9,781 nucleotides of DNA from Pseudomonadota bacterium (GTDB lineage: Bacteria; Pseudomonadota; Alphaproteobacteria; Azospirillales; Azospirillaceae): the NCBI GenBank assembly GCA_023412175.1, contig JAEYOB010000593.1, positions 1 through 9,781 on the forward strand, in the 5' to 3' direction. Positions 1 through 7,900 of the stretch are shown piece after piece. The translations under genes were made by a program, and so were the position numbers. Under the pieces are notes generated by a model. It saw only the letters and a list, made by a program, of their open reading frames with translations, searched no databases and had not been told where the DNA came from. Numbering within the stretch: position 1 is the stretch's first letter; each line of letters starts with the position of its first letter.

Positions 1-228
1 GTGGAGGAGATCGTCACCTCCCGATGCAGCATGTGCCATGCCGGAAGCCCGGTGTGGGAAGGAATCCACGAGGCCCCGCGCGGCGTCCGCCTGGACAGCA
101 CGGAAGCGATCCGCCGCCACGCAGAGCCGATCCGCCTGCAGGCGGGGTTGTCGTCGGCGATGCCGCCCGGCAACATCACGCAGATGACGCCGGAGGAACG
201 CCGCATCCTCGCCGCCTGGACGCCATGA
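1..228 (+). CDS. puuD: PuuD-like urate hydroxylase, C-terminal cytochrome c part (left-truncated)
   Basis: The reading frame is open at the left edge and ends at TGA 226-228, so only the last 75 residues are visible and the leading GTG is probably an internal valine codon. A CxxCH heme c motif (CSMCH, residues 9-13 of the visible part) is followed by a short segment with GVRLD and then MPPGN (Met at 54), a plausible axial ligand, and by TPEERRILAAW. This arrangement matches my recollection of the C-terminal cytochrome c domain of PuuD-family urate hydroxylases, membrane proteins that oxidise urate to 5-hydroxyisourate and pass electrons to the respiratory chain. The membrane domain lies outside the window, so the family call rests on this tail and on guaD 13 bp downstream. 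The alternative is another small membrane-anchored cytochrome c. Confidence 0.72.
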   Translation: MEEIVTSRCSMCHAGSPVWEGIHEAPRGVRLDSTEAIRRHAEPIRLQAGLSSAMPPGNITQMTPEERRILAAWTP

Positions 229-241
229 ACACGGAGACCCT

Positions 242-1546
242 ATGCCCGTCACCACCGCGATCCGCGGCCGCCTGCTGACCTTCACCGCCGAGCCCGCCGG
301 GCTTGGCGATGCGCGCAGCTATCGGTACCTGCCCGACGGCATGCTGCGCGTCGAGGACGGCCACATCGCCGCCGTTGGTCCGGCCGACGAGGTGGCCCCG
401 ACGCTGCCGCCCGGCACGCCGGTGGAGCACCATCCCGACGCCCTGGTGATGCCCGGTTTCATCGACCCGCACATCCATTTTCCGCAGACGCAGGTGATCG
501 CGTCGTACGGCACGCAGCTGCTGGACTGGCTGGAGAAGTACACCTTCATCGAGGAGCAGAAGTACGCCGACCCGGCCCACGCCGCCGCCAACGCGCGCTT
601 CTTCCTGGACGAACTGCTGCGCAACGGCACCACGACCGCGGCAGTCTATTGCTCCGTGCACCCGCAGTCGGCGGACGCCTTCTTCGCCGAATCCGAGCGG
701 CGCGGCACCGCCATGATCGCCGGCAAGGTGATGATGGACCGCAACGCGCCGGAGGCGCTGCGCGACACCGCGCAGTCCGGCTACGACGACGGCAAGGCTC
801 TCATCGCCAAATGGCACGGTCGCGGCCGGCAGCTCTACGCCATCACGCCGCGCTTCGCCGTCACCTCCACCGACGAACAGCTGGAAGCGGCCGGCGCGCT
901 GCTGCGCGAACACCCCGACTGCTACATGCAGACCCACCTGTCGGAGAATCTGGCGGAGATCGCCACGGTGCGCGCCCAGTTCCCGCAGGCCCGGCACTAC
1001 ACCGACGTCTACGACCGGCACGGTCTGCTGGGGCCGCGCTCGCTGTTCGGGCACTGCATCCATCTGGAGGAGGACGAGGTGCGGCGGCTGGCCGGGACCG
1101 CCTCGGTCGCTGTGTTCTGCCCGACCTCCAACCTGTTCATCGGCAGCGGCCTGTTCGACATGGCGCGGCTCAAGGGGCACGTGCCGGCGGTGCGCGTGGC
1201 GCTGGCGACGGATGTCGGCGGCGGCACCAGCTATTCCATGCTACGCACCGCCGCCGAGGCCTACAAGGTGCTCCAGTTGCAGGGCCAGAACCTGCCGGCG
1301 TTGACCGCCTTCCACACCATGACCCGCGGCAACGCCGAGGCGCTCGGCCTGCGCGGCTCGATTGGTTCGCTGGAACCGGGCTGCTGGGCGGATCTGGTGG
1401 TGCTCGACGCCCGCTCCACCCCGGCGATGGCGCACCGCATGGAGACCGTGCGCGGCGACCTGGAGGAGGAACTGTTCGTCCTCATGACGCTGGGCGACGA
1501 CCGCGCGGTCAAGGCGACCTACGTGCAGGGGAAGCGGGCGTTCTGA
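242..1546 (+). CDS. guaD: Guanine deaminase
   Basis: This 434-residue protein has the usual length for bacterial guanine deaminase, a zinc amidohydrolase that converts guanine to xanthine and ammonia in the cytoplasm. Visible family motifs are PGFIDPHIHFPQ (residues 71-82, metal ligands H77 and H79), QTHLSEN (H232 and catalytic E235), LFGHCIHL (H271), CPTSNLFIGSG (293-303) and ATDVGGGTSYSM (D324, last metal ligand). All expected zinc and catalytic residues are present, so it should be active. The ATG start has a GGAGA sequence at 233-237 four nucleotides upstream. The 13-bp gap to the upstream urate hydroxylase gene suggests co-transcription in a purine-degradation operon. Its stop lies 18 bp from the stop of the convergent permease gene. 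Confidence 0.96.
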   Translation: MPVTTAIRGRLLTFTAEPAGLGDARSYRYLPDGMLRVEDGHIAAVGPADEVAPTLPPGTPVEHHPDALVMPGFIDPHIHFPQTQVIASYGTQLLDWLEKYTFIEEQKYADPAHAAANARFFLDELLRNGTTTAAVYCSVHPQSADAFFAESERRGTAMIAGKVMMDRNAPEALRDTAQSGYDDGKALIAKWHGRGRQLYAITPRFAVTSTDEQLEAAGALLREHPDCYMQTHLSENLAEIATVRAQFPQARHYTDVYDRHGLLGPRSLFGHCIHLEEDEVRRLAGTASVAVFCPTSNLFIGSGLFDMARLKGHVPAVRVALATDVGGGTSYSMLRTAAEAYKVLQLQGQNLPALTAFHTMTRGNAEALGLRGSIGSLEPGCWADLVVLDARSTPAMAHRMETVRGDLEEELFVLMTLGDDRAVKATYVQGKRAF

Positions 1547-1552
1547 GCCCGC
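1534..1552. terminator. Possible hairpin between convergent guaD and permease genes
   Basis: GCGGGC (1534-1539) and GCCCGC (1547-1552) form a perfect 6-bp all-GC stem with a 7-nt loop that contains the guaD stop codon. It lies in the 18-bp gap between two convergent genes, where a bidirectional terminator is plausible. There is no T-tract on either side, so intrinsic termination is uncertain. Confidence 0.3.
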
Positions 1553-1564
1553 CTCCCCCGCCCG

Positions 1565-2341
1565 TCACATCACGTCGCCACCGCGGTGCGCCCAGTGGGT
1601 GGAGCGCCACTCGATGACCGAGAAGGCGCCGTACATGGCGATGCCCATCACGGCGATGACCAGCAGGCCGGCGAACACCAGCGGCATGTTGAACTTGGAA
1701 CTGGCCGACATCATCAGGTAGCCGACGCCCAGGTTCGACGCCACCGTCTCCGACATCACCGAACCGACGAAGGCCAGCGTCACCGCCACCTTCAGCGAGG
1801 CGAAGAAGAACGGCAGCGCCCGCGGAAAGCCGACCTTGCGCAGGATGTCCAGCCGGGTCGCCCCCAGCGAGCGCAGCACGTCGCGCAGTTCCGGTTCCAG
1901 CGTGGCAAGGCCGGTGGCGACATTCACCACGATCGGGAAGAAACTGATCAGGAAGGCGGTGATCACCGCCGGCACCGCGCCGATGCCGAACCACATCACC
2001 AGGATCGGCACCACCGCCACCTTGGGCACGCTGTTGAAGCCGATCAGCAGCGGGTTGGCCGCCCGGTAGACGGCGCGCGACGAACCCACCGCAACGCCCA
2101 GCAGCACCCCGAACACCACCGCCAGCGCGAAGCCGGCCAGCGTGGTCAGCAGCGTCTGCAAGGCGTGCATCCAGATGGCATCGCGGAACTGCCACGCCGC
2201 TGCGAAGCTCGCCGAGGGCGTCGGCAGGATGTATTCCGGAACGCGGAAGAGGCGGCAGGCCAGTTCCCACACCAGAAAGAGGCCGATGGCCGAAATGGCC
2301 GGCATGCCCTTGTCGGCCAGCGCCTTGAGCGTCGGGCTCAT
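1565..2341 (-). CDS. ABC transporter permease, SsuC/TauC-type
   Basis: This 258-residue inner-membrane permease is of the usual length for the binding-protein-dependent transport family that includes SsuC, TauC and NMT1-type systems. Hydrophobic segments are visible around residues 15-32, 62-86, 108-142, 178-196 and 220-243. The cytoplasmic EAA loop that docks with the ATPase is recognisable at about 151-173 (LRDVLRSLGATRLDILRKVG). It presumably forms a homodimeric channel with two copies of the ATPase encoded just upstream. Its ATG overlaps the ATPase stop codon by 4 bp (2338-2341), which indicates translational coupling. A GGGAAGG sequence inside the ATPase gene may serve as its ribosome binding site. 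The substrate cannot be read from the permease sequence. Confidence 0.93.
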   Translation of the reverse strand: MSPTLKALADKGMPAISAIGLFLVWELACRLFRVPEYILPTPSASFAAAWQFRDAIWMHALQTLLTTLAGFALAVVFGVLLGVAVGSSRAVYRAANPLLIGFNSVPKVAVVPILVMWFGIGAVPAVITAFLISFFPIVVNVATGLATLEPELRDVLRSLGATRLDILRKVGFPRALPFFFASLKVAVTLAFVGSVMSETVASNLGVGYLMMSASSKFNMPLVFAGLLVIAVMGIAMYGAFSVIEWRSTHWAHRGGDVM

Positions 2342-3153
2342 GCCGGCACCTTCCCGTCCATCGTTTCAGGGGCGGCGCGCACCGAGCTGATGTGGTCGCG
2401 CAGTTCGTGGACGAGATCGGTGAAGTCGCGGGTGAAGGTGGTCTCCAGCGTACGCGGGCGCGGCAGATCGTTGCGGCGCACATGCACGATGCGGCCCGGC
2501 CGCTTGCTCATGACGTAGATGGTGTCAGCGAGGTACGCCGCTTCGCGCAGGTCGTGCGTCACCAGGATCACGGTGAAGGGACGCTCCGTCCACAGGTCCT
2601 GGAGGATCGCCCACAGCTCCTCGCGGGTGAAGGCGTCCAGGGCGCCGAACGGCTCGTCCAGCATCAGCAGGTCCGGCTCGTGGATCAGCGCGCGGCACAG
2701 CGAGGTGCGCTGCTGCATCCCGCCGGAAAGCTGCCAGGGGAACTTGTCCTCGAAGCCGCCCAGGCCGACGCTCGCCAGCATGGCGCGGGCGCGCTCCTCG
2801 TACGCCGCGCGGTTGGAACGCAGCCGGCCGCGGTGCGGCTCGACGATCTCTAGCGGCAGCATCACGTTGTCCAGCGTCGTGCGCCAGGGCAGCAGCGTCG
2901 GGTTCTGGAAAGCCATGCCGACGATCTTCAGCGGCCCCGTCACCTCCGTCCCACCGACGACGACGGTGCCGGTCGACGGCGGCATCAACCCGGAAACGAG
3001 CTTGAGGAGGGAGGACTTTCCGCAGCCGCTGGGGCCGACGACGGCGATGAATTCCCCCTTGGCGATCTTCATCGTGGTTTCGGACAGGGCCAGCGTATCG
3101 CCGGCGCCGTAGCGCAGCGTCACCCGGTCGAGGTCCACAAAGGCCGCGGTCAT
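2338..3153 (-). CDS. ABC transporter ATP-binding protein, SsuB/TauB-type
   Basis: This 271-residue cytoplasmic ATPase powers the importer. All catalytic motifs are intact: Walker A GPSGCGKSS (40-48), Q-loop Gln83, signature LSGGMQQR (142-149), Walker B LLMLDEP (162-168), D-loop GALDA and H-loop His200 in VTHD. The order and spacing fit the nitrate/sulfonate/taurine-type subfamily. A GTG at 3168 would give five extra residues, but it overlaps the ribosome binding site. The ATG at 3153 has AGGAGG 6 nt upstream and is preferred. The gene lies 38 bp downstream of the binding-protein gene and overlaps the permease gene by 4 bp, so the three form one operon. Confidence 0.95.
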   Translation of the reverse strand: MTAAFVDLDRVTLRYGAGDTLALSETTMKIAKGEFIAVVGPSGCGKSSLLKLVSGLMPPSTGTVVVGGTEVTGPLKIVGMAFQNPTLLPWRTTLDNVMLPLEIVEPHRGRLRSNRAAYEERARAMLASVGLGGFEDKFPWQLSGGMQQRTSLCRALIHEPDLLMLDEPFGALDAFTREELWAILQDLWTERPFTVILVTHDLREAAYLADTIYVMSKRPGRIVHVRRNDLPRPRTLETTFTRDFTDLVHELRDHISSVRAAPETMDGKVPA

Positions 3154-3159
3154 TCCGTC

Positions 3160-3165
3160 CCTCCT
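3160..3165 (-). promoter_or_regulatory. Strong ribosome binding site of the ATPase gene
   Basis: AGGAGG on the minus strand lies 6 nt upstream of ATG 3153. It decides the start against the upstream in-frame GTG at 3168, whose third base directly precedes this site. Confidence 0.8.
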
Positions 3166-3191
3166 CACTCACACTCTCTCTGCTCTCGGCC

Positions 3192-4223
3192 TTACGGGAC
3201 CAGCTTGCGGTCCGCCGCGGCGGGCAGGAACGATGCGTCGAACACTTCCGCCGCCGCCGGCTTCCTGGTGAAGCCGAAAGCCAGCGCCACCTGATCGATG
3301 GCAGAGGCCAGACGCTCGGGCGTGACGCCGCCCATGCCGTTCACCTTCACGTCCGGGGTCAGCACGCACATGGCCAGGGCCATCTTCAGGCGGTCCAGTT
3401 CCAGCGCCGTGTCGATCAGCGGGTAGCGCTTCTTCAGCGCGGCGATGCCGGCCGCCGGGTCGGCGATGACGTCGCGCCAGCCCTTCACCACCGCGCGCTG
3501 GAAGCCCTTCAGCGCCTCGGGGTTCTCCGTGACCAGCTTCGGCGAGGGGATCAGCGCGTTGCCGTACAGCGTCAGCCCGGCATCGGCGTAGTTGAAGACG
3601 GTCAGGTCCTTCTCGGCGATGCCGATGGCCTTCAGGTTCAGGAGGCTGGTGAAATAGAAGCCGGAGATGGCGTCCACCTCGCCGCGCATCAGCATCGGCT
3701 CGCGCAGCGGCGGGTCCATGCTCTTCCACTGGGCGGAGTCGGCGGCGACGCCGATGGCCTTGGCGTAGGCCGGAAACAGCTTGCGCGGCGCATCGAACAC
3801 CGGGGCGCCCAGCGTCTTGCCGGCGAGGTCGGCGGGCTTGGCGATGCCGCTCTTCTTCAGGGAGAAGATCGAGAAGGGCGGCACGTCGTAGACGATGAAG
3901 GTGGCCTTCATCGCCTTGTCGGGGTTCTTGTCGTTGAACTCCATCATGGAGTTGATATCGGCCATGCCGATGTCGTAGGCGCCGCTGGCGACGCGGGTCA
4001 CCGCACCGGCCGAGCCGTTGCCGCTGTCGATGGTGACGTCCAGCCCCTCGGCCGCGAAGTACCCCTTGTCGGCAGCGACCAGGAACGCCGCGGCCGGCCC
4101 TTCGAACTTCCAGTCGAGCGTGAACTTGATGGGGGTGCCCGCGTCGGCGGCGCCGGCGGTCAGCGCCATGCCGGCGGCAAGGCCGACACCGGCCAGCATC
4201 GTGCGGAACGTCTCAAAGACCAT
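3192..4223 (-). CDS. ABC transporter periplasmic substrate-binding protein, NMT1/THI5/SsuA-like
   Basis: This 343-residue protein has a Sec signal peptide: a short basic start, a hydrophobic core at residues 9-23 and an Ala-rich cleavage region near 25-29. There is no lipobox cysteine, so it should be a soluble periplasmic protein. The mature part opens with KFTLDWKFEGPAAAFLVA, followed by DKGYFAAEGLDVTI, an SGNGSA ligand-loop-like segment and ASGAYDIGMADI. This is the usual opening of the NMT1/THI5/SsuA binding-protein superfamily, whose known ligands include thiamine pyrimidine precursors, sulfonates, taurine and other nitrogen or sulfur compounds. ATG 4223 is preferred over GTG 4226 because AGGAG is then 8 nt upstream. 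It is the first gene of the three-gene importer operon. Purine catabolism next door hints at a nitrogenous ligand, but the sequence does not identify it. Confidence 0.9.
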   Translation of the reverse strand: MVFETFRTMLAGVGLAAGMALTAGAADAGTPIKFTLDWKFEGPAAAFLVAADKGYFAAEGLDVTIDSGNGSAGAVTRVASGAYDIGMADINSMMEFNDKNPDKAMKATFIVYDVPPFSIFSLKKSGIAKPADLAGKTLGAPVFDAPRKLFPAYAKAIGVAADSAQWKSMDPPLREPMLMRGEVDAISGFYFTSLLNLKAIGIAEKDLTVFNYADAGLTLYGNALIPSPKLVTENPEALKGFQRAVVKGWRDVIADPAAGIAALKKRYPLIDTALELDRLKMALAMCVLTPDVKVNGMGGVTPERLASAIDQVALAFGFTRKPAAAEVFDASFLPAAADRKLVP

Positions 4224-4231
4224 CACTCAGT

Positions 4232-4236
4232 CTCCT
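4232..4236 (-). promoter_or_regulatory. Ribosome binding site of the binding-protein gene
   Basis: AGGAG on the minus strand lies 8 nt upstream of ATG 4223 and only 5 nt upstream of the alternative GTG 4226, which favours the ATG. Confidence 0.65.
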
Positions 4237-4288
4237 CATGATTGGGCAAGCGGTGGGACGTCCTCACCGTGCGGAATGGGAACGACCT

Positions 4289-4580
4289 TCAAGCACAGCC
4301 CGGGCCAGCGCCGATCCTGGAGACCTCCGGCGGGCCGGCCAACGCACGGACATCCCACATCCGCTTGGGGCGGAACGGGATTTCGGCCTCGGCCCGGCGG
4401 TTGAAGCGGTCCCGGCCCTTCCGGTGTCGATCGGGCCGGTGCCCTCGAACGGCATCGGTGCGCCGGTCGCGGCGATGGGGATGGTCCAGATGGCGAACAG
4501 CATCACGACGTTTTGGAACGTGACATGGCGGCGGATGAAGCCGTTGCGGTTCCATTCCTTGTCGACGAGGGTCGCCACAT
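4289..4580 (-). pseudogene. Unidentified decayed gene fragment with one apparent frameshift
   Basis: Two minus-strand frames look coding back to back. From about 4580 down to 4421, one frame reads NVATLVDKEWNRNGF, RRHVTFQNVV and MLFAIWTIPIAATG (a single membrane-like segment), with third positions mostly G or C. From about 4420 down to the TGA at 4289-4291, the next frame reads KGRDRFNRRAEAEIPFRPKR and then MWDVRALAGPP with the same bias. Joining them needs one extra base near 4420/4421, which suggests a 1-bp deletion in a formerly continuous gene or the 3' remnant of one. There is no convincing start codon or ribosome binding site upstream. I do not recognise the family. It could also be a chance pair of open frames in GC-rich DNA, or a sequencing error in a small real gene. 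Confidence 0.35.
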
Positions 4581-4884
4581 TCCACAGACCGGGGATGCCG
4601 GGACCTTCTTCGACATTGTTTGCGCTCTCCGTTGCTGAGAAGGCCGTTGCCCCTTCCCGACTGTGCGGGCATCCCTCTGCACCGGCCGTGCCAGCCCCTG
4701 GGGATCGGAACCTTTCCTTTTTTGATCAGAAGCTTGAGAGGCTTCGCCGGGCATCGCCCGCAGTGTACAGGCGCATTTGACAAGCATGCGCTTCGCCCGA
4801 ATGCACACACCATGGGAGATTGCCTATATTTTGCACAAACACCCTGATCGACCGCGGTCAGGCGGTGGCGAGGACCGCGCTGCC
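4581..4884. other. Gene-less stretch upstream of the importer operon
   Basis: No frame here shows a coding signature. It holds small inverted repeats: GAAGC/GCTTC around 4730-4745, CGGGC/GCCCG at 4748-4760 and a 10-bp palindrome GACCGCGGTC at 4850-4859. A few AT-rich patches are present, such as the run of six T near 4720. The importer promoter could lie here or in 4224-4580, but no paired -35/-10 elements stand out, and I saw none of the conserved TPP or guanidine-I riboswitch sequences that I looked for. Confidence 0.5.
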
Positions 4885-4920
4885 CAAAACAAAAAAGGGG
4901 CCGCGGTACACCGCGGCCCC
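4885..4920 (-). terminator. Intrinsic terminator of the DUF4347-RTX gene
   Basis: GGGGCCGCGG (4897-4906) and CCGCGGCCCC (4911-4920) form a perfect 10-bp stem with a TACA/TGTA tetraloop. Read on the minus strand, it is followed at once by six T and a second T-rich run (complement of 4886-4896). It begins 24 nt after the stop codon of the minus-strand RTX gene. Confidence 0.93.
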
Positions 4921-4943
4921 CAGTATGTTGCTATGGGTCTTTT

Positions 4944-7900
4944 TTAACGGCGCATGATCCAGTCGACCGAGAACTGGTCGCTGCGCACTCCCTGCAGCGT
5001 GACATCGTCATCGGAACTGAAGACGATGACCGCATTGCCGGCAGCGTCGGCCTGGACGGAGAAGCTCATGTCTCCGCTCAGAACGAGCCTGTCGCCGCCA
5101 GCCGCGTTGAAGTCGGCAATCGCGTCATGACCGCTGCCCGGCGCGAAGCAGAACAGGTCGGCGCCATCGCCGCCGGTCAGCGTGTCGTTGCCGCGATCTC
5201 CCCAGAGTTCATCATCCCCCAGGTCCCCGAACAGCTGGTCGTTGTCCTGGCCGCCGCGCACCGTGTCGTTGCCCTGACCGCCGTGCACGGTGTCGTTGCC
5301 CAGGTTGCCGTTGAGGAGATCGTCCCCCAGGTTGCCGTTGAGGAAGTCCTCGGCCTTGCCGCCGAAGATCGTGTCGGCATCCTTGCCACCGAAGAGCGTG
5401 TCGCTTCCGGCGTTGCCATACAGCATGTCGGCACCGGCATTTCCGTACAGCGCGTCGTTGCCGCCGCCCGCGACGGCCGTGTCGTTGCCGCCCCCCATGG
5501 ACAGCGTCTGGTCGCCGCCGTCACCGGCGATGATGCCGCTGCCGTCGTCGCCGTTCGCCTGGGCATCGCCGATGATCGCGGCGTAGCTCACGCCGTTGAT
5601 CTGAAGCGTGCTGCCCGTGGCAAGCCCGCGCCCGTCGACGACCAGCACTTCATTCTCGCCACCGCCGGACATGGTGATGGTGTTGTCCGAAGCGGCAGCG
5701 CTCGGCGCTGTCGGCTTCACGATGCGAAGCGTAAGCATCCCATCCGCCGGCAGCCGGCCGAGCAGTTCGCTCAGCCCGGACCGCAGCGCATCCTGGTCCC
5801 CGCCTTCCGGTGAAAGCTGCGACAGGAGCGATTCCAGCGCTTGGCTGGCATCCGCCAGGGGCACCTGAATGATGTCAGGATTTGCCCCACCGTTGGAGGG
5901 AGGCGTGCCGCCACCGGTGTTGCCCGTGCCACCGCCAGGATTGCTGCCCGGATTACCACCCGGATTGCTACCGGGGTCTCCGCCAGGGTTGCCGCCCGGA
6001 TCGCCACCAGGGTCTCCACCGGGATTGCCGCCCGGATCGCCACCCGGATCACCGCCGGGGTTGCCACCCGGATCGCCGCCCGGCGTGGAGTCGGCGAAGA
6101 TGAAGTTGGCGGCAGTGAGATCCGCCCTGCGCACGCCGGCCAGGGTTATGGTGTCGCCCGGGCCCAGGTTCAGGTAGGTGCCGGCGTCATCTTCCTCAGC
6201 CGTTGCAAGAACGGCGGCGGCGCTGCTGATGCCGTCGTACCCCCGCAGATCCACCAGATCGCCGGAGGAGCCGGTCTGGAAGCCGTCGATGTAATCGTAG
6301 CCGTTCCCCGGATTGATCACGAAGACGTCCGAGCCGCCTCCGCCCGCCATGTAATCGTTGCCGCCATTGCCGACGATGGTGTCAGCGCCATCGCCACCGA
6401 TCAGCACGTCACGCTCCGCAGTGCCGACGATCAGCTGGCCGGCGGTGCCGGGGTTGCCGCCCGGGTTGCCACCCGGATCGCCGCCGGGGTTGCCGCCCGG
6501 ATCGCCGCCCGGATTCCCACCGGGGTCACCGCCCGGATCGCCGCCGGGCGACGTGCCCTGGCCGAGGGTGATCGAGGTGCCGCTCACCTGGATCTCGGCG
6601 GCGGCGAAAGTGCCTTCCAAGGTGAGTGAGACATCCGCGCCGGCCACGCTGTCCATGCCGATGTGCAGCACGGTGTTGCCGTTCACCACTTCGGCCTGCA
6701 CCTGCCCGGCGGTCACGGCGCTGCCATCGCCGCTGCCGACGGTGCCGGTCATGGCCGCACCGACAACACGGAACGCGTCGCCCTGCTGCGCGCCGGTGAC
6801 GAGCTCGAAGCCGTTGGCCTGATCCGCCGTCATGGTGACGGTGTGGCGCCGGGTGCCGGTGAGCGCGAGACGTTCGACGCTGTCCAGCGTCATGCCGGAG
6901 AGATCGATCGCAGGCGTCGCCGGCTTCATTTTACTGCTGTTCTCAAGGAACGGCTCGTCGTTGGACGAGAGCTCCAGCGTGTCGGTGCCGGCGCCGCCCT
7001 CGAAGGTCACCGTGTTGGCTTCCAACTGGTTGACGACGATGTAACGGTCGTTGCCAGCCCCGCCCTCGATGCGGTCGGACTGCGGTTCCGGATAGCCGTT
7101 GTCCACGACCTCGCCGCCATGGAACACGTCGTCGCCGTCACCGCCGATCATGGTGTCGGCGCCCCAGTCGCCGTACATCACGTCGGCGCCGTCGCCGCCT
7201 TCGATGAGGTCGTTGCCGCTGCCGCCCACGATGGTGTCGGCACCGGCCTCGCCCAGGAGATGGTCGTTGTCCGCACGGCCGAAGATCTCGTCGTTCCCGT
7301 CACCGCCGTAGACGGTATCGTCGCCCTCGCCGGACTCCAGGCGGTCATTGCCACCATAGCCGTATTCGACATCGTTGCCGCCATGCCCCCAGAACCAGTC
7401 GTGGTCCTCGGTTCCCCGCATCGTGTCGTTGCCGGAACCGCCGACATAGACTTCGATGCTGGAGTACGTGTCGCCGGCGGCGTAGCCGGTGTTGTTTTCC
7501 GGATTCAGCAGGTCGATGAGGATGCCGGTGTCGGCGTTCGAATAGTCGGCGTGGTCCTCGCCGTCCCCACCGTCGAGAAAATCCGCGGCCGGACCGGCAA
7601 GCAGCACGTCGTTGCCACCACCGCCGATCAGCGTGTCGCCCTCGGCCCCAGCGGTCAGCGTGTCGGCGTCGGGAGTGCCGGTCACGGTCGCCAGCAGGTG
7701 CGGCCACGCCTCGTGCCCGACAAACGGCGAGGCCGTATGGAGGGGGGCAGTGGCGGTGTCGAGCGCCCACGTGCCGCCGCGCGCCTCATTTCCGACGGGC
7801 AGGGACGACGCGGCGACGCGCGCACCGGTCGCCGAGGCCAGACGATCAAGGAACTGGCGCCCGACCTCACCATCCGCCACGCGGCAGGCATGGATCAGGA

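Noticed and set aside
176..1180. 334-residue open frame on the minus strand opposite guaD
   Set aside because: It is the antisense of guaD, whose catalytic motifs are all intact; the antisense product is Arg/Gly/Val-rich noise.
4777..4782. Perfect TTGACA -35-like hexamer on the plus strand
   Set aside because: No -10-like sequence lies 16-18 nt downstream, and no plus-strand gene follows.
4224..4884. Possible riboswitch upstream of the importer operon
   Set aside because: I looked for the conserved TPP and guanidine-I (ykkC) core sequences on the minus strand and saw neither; the small hairpins there have no recognisable arrangement.
5931..6548. Regular short DNA repeats that might suggest a CRISPR array
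   Set aside because: The 12-bp units are contiguous without spacers and encode the PGG(D/N) linkers in frame.
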